From NCBI GenBank assembly GCA_947184155.2, contig CAMXCT020000475.1, positions 58,861 to 122,860 of the forward strand: 64,000 bases of DNA, given 5' to 3'. Below the pieces are notes generated by a model. The model saw only the letters and a list, made by a program, of their open reading frames with translations, had not been told where the DNA came from and searched no databases. Position numbers and translations under genes: made by a program. This document shows positions 19,302 to 28,078 of the stretch, one piece after another; position 1 is the stretch's first letter; every line of letters begins with the position of its first letter. The stretch is from Cladocopium goreaui. Taxonomy: Eukaryota; Sar; Dinophyceae; Suessiales; Symbiodiniaceae.

Positions 19302-20579
19302 TCAAATGTCTAAAAGGGCTTCATAAAGGCAGCAAGATGGAAAATTAGCTGGGCGACCATCTGGCGCAGCACCCTCCTTCGAGCCATCAACGGCAGGCGC
19401 AGCCTTCGAGCCATGAGTCGCTTCCTCAGCTGGGGCCTCGGCACCTGGCGCTGGGGCCGCATCCCCTTCCACCTTCGCCTTCTTGGGATCAGGCTCATCA
19501 TTTGGCTCACCTGCCTTGTTTTCTAAGCTTGGCTCTTTTGCCTGCTGGCCAGCCAACGACGCCTGAGGCGCACCAGCCTCAGCAGAAGCGCTTGCAGGCG
19601 CAGCTGTCAACGACAGCTCGTCTCCCACCACAACAGCTGCTGGGTGCCCAGAAGCGTCTTTCAGCGTCAAACCAGGCTCAAAGCCGCCAGAGCTTGAAAC
19701 ATGATTTTCCAACTTGAGGGTCAAGTCCGTCAAGTCTTCAATCAGCATCCGGAGCTTGCGGCGCCGCAGCTCAGAGCCTTCGCCTGCACTGCCACTACGT
19801 GGCGTAGACGCCGGGCTCTCCACAAAAAGCCACGAAGCACTTCCGGCCATGCTGCCAGCGGCTCTGCAGCGCAAAAAAGTACCATCGCTGTTCTCAGCAT
19901 CAGTGCCCATGTCGTAACTCTGGGTTGTCTCCCCTTCATCTGAAGATGACTTGCGGTCGACTCTTGTCAGCAGCGATGTCCGGCCTGCAGCAAACCTGGC
20001 TTCAAAGCCGAGCTCCAGCGCTTTTCGCCTCAAAGGCACAAACCCAATGGCTGCTTTGGCATTTTCCCGGGCACTGCCAGCATGCAATGCTTCCTCGATC
20101 TTTTCCAAAAAGTCAACTGGGCGCACCATCTGGGCCCTTCCACGCGAGGGTGGGGCTCGGCTCTTTAGGTCTACTATGTTGCGCATAGTGGCTAGATAGG
20201 CGCTAGCCTGGGAGGAGGACCAGGATAGAAGCCGCATCAGCACCATGCACACCAAGGTCGCAGACCTGTCAGCCCCGTTGTTGCAAGCTATTAAAACAGA
20301 TTTTCCATTCACCAGGAGCTCAATGATATCAGTGATGATCGGCAAAATCTTGTCCAGCTGAACGTCCCCCTGGGCCGCATCTGTTCCGTCCACTGCGTCA
20401 AAGACATACACTTGAGGCGTCTCCGGGACTGCAGATGCACAAGCAGGCCAGACATAGCCCACCTCATTCTGTGACAGGAGCAAGGTGTTGTGGACTGCCT
20501 TCTCACCACCCAGCCACAATCTTCCATACTTCTCGGTCTCAAAGATCAAAGTCATGGGATGCCTGGGCAGGGCAACCCA
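19302..20579 (-). CDS. dual-specificity-phosphatase-like protein, exon 2
   Basis: After an ATACTTAG acceptor the frame reads WVALPRHPMTLIFETEKYGR then LWLGGEKAVHN, the typical opening of a DSP fold, and continues to VLIACNNGADRSATLVCMVL. This holds a CX5R loop (Cys91 and Arg97 counted from the Met at 20555; Cys codon 20283-20285), although the usual His before Cys is Ala. A candidate general acid lies in VFDAVDGTDAAQGD. Residues 200-417 are Ser/Ala/Pro/Glu-rich and look disordered, with a possible basic nuclear signal (DPKKAKVE). DSPs remove phosphate from Tyr/Ser/Thr or from RNA and lipids; the substrate here is unknown. The gene lies within the proposed transposase intron. Confidence 0.68.
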   Translation of the reverse strand, partial: WVALPRHPMTLIFETEKYGRLWLGGEKAVHNTLLLSQNEVGYVWPACASAVPETPQVYVFDAVDGTDAAQGDVQLDKILPIITDIIELLVNGKSVLIACNNGADRSATLVCMVLMRLLSWSSSQASAYLATMRNIVDLKSRAPPSRGRAQMVRPVDFLEKIEEALHAGSARENAKAAIGFVPLRRKALELGFEARFAAGRTSLLTRVDRKSSSDEGETTQSYDMGTDAENSDGTFLRCRAAGSMAGSASWLFVESPASTPRSGSAGEGSELRRRKLRMLIEDLTDLTLKLENHVSSSGGFEPGLTLKDASGHPAAVVVGDELSLTAAPASASAEAGAPQASLAGQQAKEPSLENKAGEPNDEPDPKKAKVEGDAAPAPGAEAPAEEATHGSKAAPAVDGSKEGAAPDGRPANFPSCCLYEALLDI

Positions 20580-20764
20580 CTAAGTATACAGCAAACACAT
20601 CGCAAAGAAAGTGCGCATGGGTTAAGTTATCTCATACTTACCGCCTTATAGTGTATAAATATTTATATTAATATAGGCGACTATATATATATATATATAC
20701 CCAAGTAAAACAACACCATTACAATCATATGAATGGTACCGCCACCCAACCCCATGCAGCACCT

Positions 20765-21004
20765 CTTGTTGTATTCTTCCCTGGCGAACTTCACGCATTC
20801 CACAGACCCGTAGTCATCCACGACAAGGAACTTGTCCAACTCCGACAAGGCCTCGCTCAAGCCTGCCGCTGTCAGTTTGGCACCAGGCCCCAGGCCGTGA
20901 AACGCTCTGGACCGAGCATCTGCAGGCAGGTATGCCTTTGCCAAGTTTCCGTTCCGCACATTGTCCAAAGACCTTGCACTGGAAAGCTCCTTTGACAGGG
21001 CCAT
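20765..21004 (-). CDS. dual-specificity-phosphatase-like protein, exon 1
   Basis: Starts at an ATG in GCCATGG context (MALSKELSSARSLDNVRNGN) and encodes about 80 residues ending KFAREEYNK. Joining AACAAG to TGGGTTGCC in exon 2 keeps frame and leads straight into the DSP opening, so this is taken as exon 1. The donor after AACAAG is not GT in that register (AGGTGC follows), a common ambiguity in dinoflagellate introns. The N-terminal extension has no recognised domain. Confidence 0.55.
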
Positions 21005-21287
21005 GGCGATTGTGGCTAGCCTTGGCGGTCACTCAATCCTCTTTGCAAAAGACTTGGGCCAGAAGAAGCGGGCGAGCACCGCAATTCTCATTGCATGCTG
21101 TGACAGCAGCAGCTCGCAGCAGCAGCAATTTTAAATTACAGCTACAAGGACTTTAACTTGAACTTTAAGAAATAACACAACCAGATGAGATCAACAAGAC
21201 AAATACTGACTGGATTTATGTTTATAGTCTAGAGTCTAGCCACGGCCAATCCCAAACCATCCCACATCCAGCCCACTCAACCCAGTC

Positions 21288-22484
21288 CTGTCCAAGGACC
21301 AGGAAAAAAGGCGACAAAATCGTCAACAAACCTGGTCCTAGACCGTTTAGCATTCGGCTTCTCATCTTCGCACTGCAGCATCATATGCAGGAAGGTTTTT
21401 GCCTGCCTGCGGGCCACAGCCCACTCCGCTTGCAGGCCTGGAGGCTCTGCACCCATGACCACCAACTTTTCAGTCAACACTTTCCTGACTGATTCTTTGA
21501 GGTCATTCAAAAACTTCCCCCTGCGAGTGCTCTTGGATACACAAAACGAACCAGGTAATATACCGAGATGCTTAGTTGCCCTTTCAATGACGTTTCCATT
21601 TCGGTGCTGCGCGCAAAGACTTGGAAATACGAAAACATCCTGCTGCACTACTGAATGCAAATGCTTTAGCAATCGGATGTTTGCTGGGTGCTGGTCACAG
21701 GACACCAGGACAGCTGAAAACTTAGCTGCTTCTGAATGGATGGAACCAGGCCTGAGGCCGCCCTCGTCCAGACACAACGCACCCCACATGCAAGATGCCG
21801 TTTTGCGAGGGAGAGCTCTTGGCGGCCTTGCTATGTCAATTTCCAAGTCGTGGCCCTCAGCATGGATGCTCAGTTGGCTGTGGCTTGCCAATATTGACCA
21901 GCTTCCTGCTCCATCCTGGTCCAGCGAAACGTCCAACTCTGTCTCATCAAACATCATGTTCAAAATTTGATACAGCACTTCCTTTTCTCCATGAAGGTGC
22001 GAGCTTTGATCACACGCGATGGGCTTGCCCCATCAACCTCCCTGGCAGATTGCCTGACAGATGCATTAGCCTGGCCAAAGGCCGCCCTCAACATCGCCTC
22101 AGGCGTCCACTTCTTCCAAGCTCCCTGCCCTTTTGGCTTGGGCCTGGCGTCATCAGCCGGCTGCAAAGGCAACAAGTGATCCATGGTTCTGTGGCGCCCC
22201 GAAGCATTGGAAGCCATTGCCTGCAACCTAAAAGCTTGCCTCCTGTGATCCTTATCTTTTTTCCGCAAGAAGTTCTGCCTGCCTCTCTTGGCATTCATTC
22301 GCCTTGCTCTTGCCCGGAAAATGGCACGGGCGCCGCGCCCAATGCCCCTACCACGCCCAAGGCCACCACGCCCAAGGCGGCCAACCCGTGCACCAGGTCG
22401 AAGACCGGGCTGATCATCTTGACCTTCTTGTTCTTGCTGCTGGTCACCAAGTGCTATCCCTGCTAAGTCATGCAGGCTCAGCAT
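21288..22484 (-). CDS. transposase candidate, N-terminal and DD part
   Basis: The first section (ATG at 22484, MLSLHDLAGIALG) is Gly/Arg-rich and very basic (GRGGLGRGRGIGRGARA), then helix-turn-helix-like (WKKWTPEAMLRAAFGQANAS). Near 21978 the coding frame changes: downstream it reads VLYQILNMMFDETELDVSLD, so a short intron or an indel lies here. The second section has a candidate first Asp in MMFDETELDV, a candidate second Asp in VSCDQHPANIRLLKHL, and LCAQHRNGNVIERATKHLG. The Asp...Asn then Cys-x2-His pattern matches RNase-H-fold transposases. It ends FVAFFPGPWTG at 21288, where G|GACTGG is the proposed donor; phase fits the exon at 17530. Confidence 0.6.
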
Positions 22485-22774
22485 TCGCCAAGCAATGCAA
22501 ATCAAAACAACATTCAGTCGCAAACCCAGCGGTAAATTGAGAACACGAAGCAGCTTGAACCCAAAATGGCAATGCGATTCTGTTTGTTGCTTGCTGAAAA
22601 CCATGCAGTCGATTTTTAGGCTAGCTATAAGCCAACGCTTGATATTTGCAAGTGAAACCACGTCACAAAGATTTGTGTACTTTTGCTAACCATGATTGAA
22701 AATTGTTGGTTTTGGCGGAATCTTTGTTGGAAAAGTCAAACAATGCCAGAAACTTTCGAACAAATTATTGAAAG

Positions 22775-23047
22775 AATTGCGGCAACATTTGAACAATTGT
22801 TGAAACAATTGCAGAAACATTTGAACAATTGTTGAAACAATTGTAGAAACATTTGAACAATTGTTGAAACAATTGCAGAAACATTTGAACAATTGTTGAA
22901 ACAATTGCAGAAACATTTGAACAATTGTTGACACAATTGCAGAAACATTTGAACAATTGTTGACACAATTGCAGAAACATTTGAACAATTGTTGAAACAA
23001 TTGCGGGAACTTTTGAACAATTGTTAAAACAATTGCGGAAACATTTG
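22775..23047 (-). repeat. right subterminal array of the transposon
   Basis: Eight units with a period of about 32 bp, GAACAATTGTTGAAACAATTG then CAGAAACATTT. The 17-bp core AACAATTGTTGAAACAA is the exact reverse complement of the left-array core. Minor variants are ACACAATTG and GCGGGAAC. Repeat-derived Cys/Asn/Phe-rich open frames across it are not genes. Confidence 0.9.
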
Positions 23048-23085
23048 ATATAAGTTTAAATGCTCCCCTTGTAACCCTTCACCAG

Positions 23086-23106
23086 AAGCCTTTTGAAAAC
23101 ACTCAA
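23086..23106 (-). repeat. right terminal inverted repeat (21 bp)
   Basis: AAGCCTT...CACTCAA, the exact reverse complement of 5619-5639, directly followed by the right TTCATATT target duplicate. Confidence 0.95.
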
Positions 23107-23114
23107 TTCATATT
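23107..23114. repeat. 8-bp target-site duplication, right copy
   Basis: TTCATATT, identical to 5611-5618; the host intron resumes with TGTTCCAGTTGG as in the other copies. Confidence 0.95.
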
Positions 23115-23148
23115 TGTTCCAGTTGGTTTTGCCTCCCACGCAAAGCAG

Positions 23149-24084
23149 GTGATGTCCATGCAGGTGAAGCCACGGCGCAAAGAGCTCCCGCTGATTGAGG
23201 GTCAAGTCCCCAAAGACGCCGGTGTGGAGGGCATGCACCCAATCGATTTCAAAGCGTTTTGGGAGCAGAGCCTCTTCAAGTTTTTGTCAAGTATACAGTT
23301 TGCAATAGTTAATTTATGTTCATTTTTTCCAGTCGCCTTTGCCGCAAGCCTGCAAGCCTTGGGTTCCAAGAGATTCTCTCATGATCTCTCATGTTATTTT
23401 ACCCCATGGGAGGTACAGTATGATCAGTATGTATGGCATTGGTTTTGCATTGGTTTTGCATTGGTTTTGCATTGGTTTTACATGTTTTGGTTTTACAAAA
23501 TAAATCGAAATAATGCGGCTCTAGTGAGGCTAAGCCCCAAGAATTTTAGAATTCTTTGGTGTGCCCAAGCTATTCAAAGCTTAGGAATCAGCAAAATATG
23601 ATTGTGGTCGACCTGCGCGGGCAAGACCGAGCAAGTGGAGCAATTCCAGGCACAGCACACATCCCGGCCATGGATTTGCTCAAGGAGACCGGGTCGTACG
23701 TGGAGAAGTTTCGGCACCAGCCGATTGTGGCATTTTTTTTCCAATATTCGGCGCATAGGGCTCCGACGGTGGCTGGATGCATTTGTAGCATTTTTTTGCA
23801 ATACACTGTTTCTGTTTTTGGTTTGGATTGGTTTACCATGGTTTACCACCCTTCAAAAGCATTCAAGAGCGACATTTTCCGGAGGGGAAAAGCAAAGCAA
23901 CAAGGTTGCCAACTTCTTCAGAAAGAGCTGCCCGTCCAAGCAGCGCGTCGTGGTGCTTGAAGGAGGCTTCAGGGGATGGGAGGCCCATGACCTCCCTATC
24001 CAGCAGATGGAGACGACAATGTCTCAGATGGCGTGTGACCAGCTGGCCCTGAAGACCGGGAAGGATGTCTCGAAGGTCAACTGA
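23149..24084 (+). pseudogene. copy A, exons 2-5 of the Cdc25/rhodanese-like gene; catalytic Cys lost
   Basis: Exon 2 about 23149-23290 (MQVKPRRKELPLIEGQ...), exon 3 23333-23412, exon 4 23592-23768 (QNMIVVDLRGQDRASGAIPG, the rhodanese opening), exon 5 23905-24084 (VANFFRKSCPSKQRVVVLEG then GFRGWEA, ending in TGA). Phases join without a frame break. Other copies read AFFCQYSAHRAPT, a CX5R loop like that of Cdc25 and plant Acr2-type arsenate reductases; here the Cys codon TGC is TTC (23739-23741), giving Phe. With exon 1 separated by the 17.5-kb transposon, this copy is likely non-functional as an enzyme, though the insertion is intronic and could be spliced out. Confidence 0.75.
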
Positions 24085-24847
24085 TGAGCTTTCATGACCA
24101 GCCACAGTCGAATACCTGCCCAATCATTGTCTATGGCAATCACAGTTGAATACCTGCAGTCAATTGCAGTCAGTATCACCCCTGGGTCGAGGCCAACATT
24201 GCTTCACCCACAAAACGCTGAAGCGCAGAGAACTGTAGAAAACAGAGTGGTCAGTCACGATTAGTCAAGGTTGATCTGACATGGTGTCGAGTCTTTTTTT
24301 TGGTTCCTTGTGGCGTTGTGGCTGACGGCCATCATAAGATCACAAGCAGCGCGCCATTTTGAGACGAAACCAGATTCCCGGCTGAGGTGGACATTGCAAT
24401 ATCTACCGCTCCTCAGCCGAGTGCTTTCAGCTACCTGAGGCTCCAGACGGTGCCACGGCACTCGGAGGTTTGCCTTGGTCGGGCTGGCTGGGTGGTTTGA
24501 AGATGTTTCAAATTTGTTGCATATTTGACATGTCAATCATTTGAAGATATTTGAAGGATTTTGAAGGATATGATTATGCTTAATCAATAACAGAGGCACT
24601 GCCTGTTGCATCTGCTGTGCCCAGCCCAAAAGCAGCCAGGGTATAGCGATGTGCCATGATCGACTAGTGCATACTCATGACATCTCATGACGATGGTGGT
24701 GATGATGATGGTGACGACGATGATGATCATGATGATGATGATGATGATGGTGACGACGATGATGATCCTTTCAGGTTTAAGTCGGGTTTGGCATGTTTTG
24801 CCAAGTTGAGTCTGATGCCAAGTATGAACTGCTATGCGTATGTACCC

Positions 24848-24899
<52 letters not shown>

Positions 24900-25327
24900 C
24901 GATTGCGATTGCGATTGCGATGGCGATGACTTGCTATGATTTGCCGTTTTTTGCCAAGTAAAGTCTGACGCCAGGCAGCCTTGGCTTGGAGGCCTTACGT
25001 TTGGGACCTGAGGAAATGTCTGACTAAGACATCATGTGTGAGTCATCTAGAAAAGTGGAAAAAGCAGTCTGGACAGGCATTCTGCAAATAAAAAATCAGC
25101 ATGGATTTACCTATGAGTTCATAAGTTCAAAACTGCAGTCTTGAAGCAAAGTCCTTTCCCTGTGCTTAAAGGGTGAGCCAAAAGCAAGACATGTGATATC
25201 ATGATCATGAGATCTTTAGGTCGAAGCAAACCGAATAGGTTTCGTTCTGTAGCAACTTCCACATCTCAACGCCGAGCCATTAGCACCGGATAGCTTGGGC
25301 TTTTCTGCGCTTTGCTTTTTCCTTTTT
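24085..25327. other. spacer between copies A and B
   Basis: Non-coding unit spacer: a GTATCACCCCTGGGTCGAGG block, a TCAAGGTTGATCTGACATGG block, then a GAT microsatellite (about 24684-24765 and 24848-24900, the longest pure GAT run in the array) and the conserved upstream segment of copy B. Confidence 0.75.
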
Positions 25328-25331
25328 AGCC

Positions 25332-26809
25332 ATGCAGATGCAGATGATGAACCCGATGCAGCCGATGCAGCAGATGCAGCCACGCTTGGTGCTGCAGCAG
25401 GCTGTGCTCAAGCAGCCAGCGGTGCTGTCGCATGCGCGGCCAGCGCAGCCGTGGCTTGGACAGGTGCATCAGCTTGGTCAGTTGAATCCTGCGCGGCCCA
25501 TGGCGATGCCAGTGGCGATGCCAGTGGCGATGCCAACGCCCATCGTGAAGGCCGTGGTCAAGCCCGTGGCCAGGCCATTACGTTGGGTTTATGCTGCCCC
25601 TATGCAGCGCAACCAAATCAACCAAGGACGCACCAATCAGGTGGTCCCATGCCAAGAGCTTGTGTCGATGAAGGTGATGGCTCCAGAACTGAAGGAGCTT
25701 CCCAAGGAGCTTCCCAAGGAGCTTCCCAAGGAGCTTCCCAAGGAGCTTCCCAAAGAGGCCGGGTGTGTTGGGGATGCCCCATCGACTTTTAAGTTCTTTG
25801 GGAATTTAGCCTCTTCCCGGTTTTGTCAAGAGTCAAAATGATCAAAATGTTAATTTGTTCATATTTGTTCCAGTTGGTTTTGCCTCCCACGCAAAGCAGG
25901 TGGTGTCCATGCAGGTGAAGCCACGGCGCAAAGAGCTCCCGCTGATTGAGGGTCAAGTCCCCAAAGACGCCGGTGTGGAGGGCATGCACCCAATCGATTT
26001 CAAAGCGTTTTGGGAGCAGAGCCTCTTCAAGTTTTTGTTAAGTATACAATAGTTAATTTATGTTCATTTGTTCCAGTCGCCTTTGCCGCAAGCCTGCAAG
26101 CCTTGGGTTCCAAGAGATTCTCTCATGATCTCTCATGTTATTTTAACCCATGGGAGGTACAGTATGTATGGCATTGGTTTTGCATTGGTTTTGCATTGGT
26201 TTTACATGTTTTGGTTTCACAAAATAAATAAAAATAATGCGGCTCTAGTGAGACCAAGCCCCAAGAATTTTAGAATTCTTTGGTGTGTCCAAGCTAGTCA
26301 AAGCTTAGGAATCAGCAAAATATGATTGTGGTCGACCTGCGCGGGCAAGATCGAGCAAGCGGAGCAATTCCAGGCACGGCACACATCCCGGCCATGGATT
26401 TGCTCAAAGAGATCGGGACGTACGTGGAGAAGTTTCGGCACCAGCCGATTGTGGCATTTTTTTGCCAATATTCGGCGCATAGGGCTCCGACGGTGGCTGG
26501 ATGCATTTGTAGCATTTTTTAGCAATACACTGTTTCTGTTTTTGTTTTTGGATTGGTTTACCATGGTTGACCACCCTTCAAAAGCATTCAAAAGCGACAT
26601 TTTCCGGAGGGGAAAACCAAAGCAACAAGGTCGCCAACTTCTTCAGAAAGAGCTGCCCGTCCAAGCAGCGCGTCGTGGTGCTTGAAGGAGGCTTCAGGGG
26701 ATGGGAGGCCCATGACCTCCCTATCCAGCAGATGGAGACGACAATGTCTCAGATGGCGTGTGACCAGCTGGCCTTGAAGATTGGCCAGAATGTCTCGAAG
26801 GTCAACTGA
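25332..26809 (+). CDS. copy B, Cdc25/rhodanese-like protein
   Basis: Exon 1 from ATG 25332 to about 25829, exon 2 25900-26041, exon 3 26077-26156, exon 4 26316-26492, exon 5 26631-26809. The active-site loop CQYSAHR is intact, as is the VVVLEGGFRGWEA segment. The rhodanese/Cdc25 family transfers sulfur or dephosphorylates; the CX5R loop favours phosphatase or arsenate-reductase chemistry, but substrate is unknown. Exon 1 holds five Glu-Leu-Pro-Lys repeats. Compared with A and E it has one extra C at 25816-25818, shifting the frame for the last few codons of exon 1, so either the exon ends earlier than drawn or this copy is damaged. Exon boundaries are inferred from phase and AG/GT sites. Confidence 0.75.
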
Positions 26810-28074
26810 TGAGCTTTCATGACCAGCCACAGTCGAATACCTGCCCAATCATTGTCTATGGCAATCACAGTTGAATACCTGCAGTCAATTGCAGTCAGTA
26901 TCACCCCTGGGTCGAGGCCAACATTGCTTCACCCACAAAACGCTGAAGCGCAGAGAACTGTAGAAAACAGAGTGGTCAGTCACGATTAGTCAAGGTTGGT
27001 CTGACATGGTGTCGAGTCTTTTTTTTGGTTCCTTGTGGCGTTGTGGCTGACGGCCATCACAAGCAGCGCGCCATTTTGAGACGAAAGCAGATTCCCGGCT
27101 GAGGTGGACATCTCTTTGCAATATCTACCGCTCCTCAGCCGAGTGCTTTCAGCTACCTGAGGCTCCAGGCGGGGCCACGGCACTCAGAGGTTTGCCTTGG
27201 TCGGGCTGGCTGGGTGGTTTGAAGATGTTTCAAATTTGTTGCATATTTGACATGTCAATCATTTGAAGGATATGATATGATTATGTGCTTAATTAATCAA
27301 TATTTGCTTAGTAACAGAGGCACTGCCTGTTGCATCTGTTGCGCCCAGCCCAAAAGCAGCCAGGGTATAGCGATGTGCCATGATCGACTAGTGCATACTC
27401 ATGACATCTCATGACGATGGTGGTGATGATGATGGTGACGACGATGATGATCCTTTCAGGTTTAAGACGGGTTTGGCATGTTTTGCCAAGTTGAGTCTGA
27501 TGCCAAGTATGAACTGCTATGCGTATGTACCCATGATGATGATGATGATGATAGATGATAGATGATAGATGATAGATGATAGATGATAGATGATAGATGA
27601 TAGATGATAGATGATAGATGATAGATGATAGATGATGATGACGATGACGATTGCGATTGCGATGACTTGCTATGATTTGCCGTTTTTTGCCAAGTAAAGT
27701 CTGACGCCAGGCAGCCTTGGCTTGGAGGCCTTACGTTTGGGACCTGAGGAAATGTCTGACTAAGACATCATGTGTGAGTTATCTAGAGAAGTGGAAAAAG
27801 CAGTCTGGACAGGCATTCTGCCGGAAGGAAATCAACATGGATTTACCTATGAGTTCATACGTTCAAAACTGCAGTCTTGAAGCAAAGTCCTTTCCCTGTG
27901 TTTAAGGAAGGGGAAAGGGTGAGCCAAAAGCAAGACATGTGATATCATGATCATGAGATCTTTAGGTCGAAGCAAACCGAATAGGTTTCGTTCTGCAGCA
28001 ACTTCCACATCTCAACGCCGAGCCATTCAGCACCGGATAGCCTTGGCTTTTCTGCGCTTTGCTTTTTCCTTTTT
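26810..28074. other. spacer between copies B and C
   Basis: Same spacer type. Its microsatellite (about 27535-27640) has changed from GAT to a GATGATA heptamer repeat of about thirteen units, unlike its neighbours, showing independent expansion after duplication. Confidence 0.75.
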
Positions 28075-28078
28075 AGCC

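Larger units (their letters stand above)
5619..23106 (-). mobile_element. complete 17.5-kb DNA transposon with cargo genes
   Basis: A 17,488-bp insertion bounded by perfect 21-bp terminal inverted repeats (TTGAGTG...AAGGCTT at 5619-5639; its reverse complement at 23086-23106) and a perfect 8-bp target duplication. Subterminal arrays with the shared core TTGTTTCAACAATTGTT lie in mirror orientation at about 5671-6110 and 22775-23047. All recognisable genes are on the minus strand: transposase candidate (two parts), phosphatase-like, ankyrin, Cys/helical protein in several exons, and DNA methyltransferase. 8-bp duplications are known for hAT, P and KDZ/Zisupton superfamilies; transposase motifs favour a hAT/KDZ-like RNase-H enzyme, but the superfamily is not settled. 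Perfect ends and largely open frames suggest a young insertion. Confidence 0.93.

Noticed and set aside
22686..23020. Cys/Asn/Phe-rich frames on the minus strand near the right transposon end
   Set aside because: They are translations of the 32-bp subterminal array; the mirror array at the left end gives equivalent frames on the other strand.
5619..23106. Possibility that the 17.5-kb insert is a virus-like or polinton-type element
   Set aside because: No capsid, DNA polymerase B or packaging ATPase is visible, and 8-bp duplication with 21-bp termini fits a cut-and-paste transposon.
24677..24961. Asp- and Met-rich frame over the GAT microsatellite
   Set aside because: Repeat-driven; differs in length in each unit and precedes the gene.
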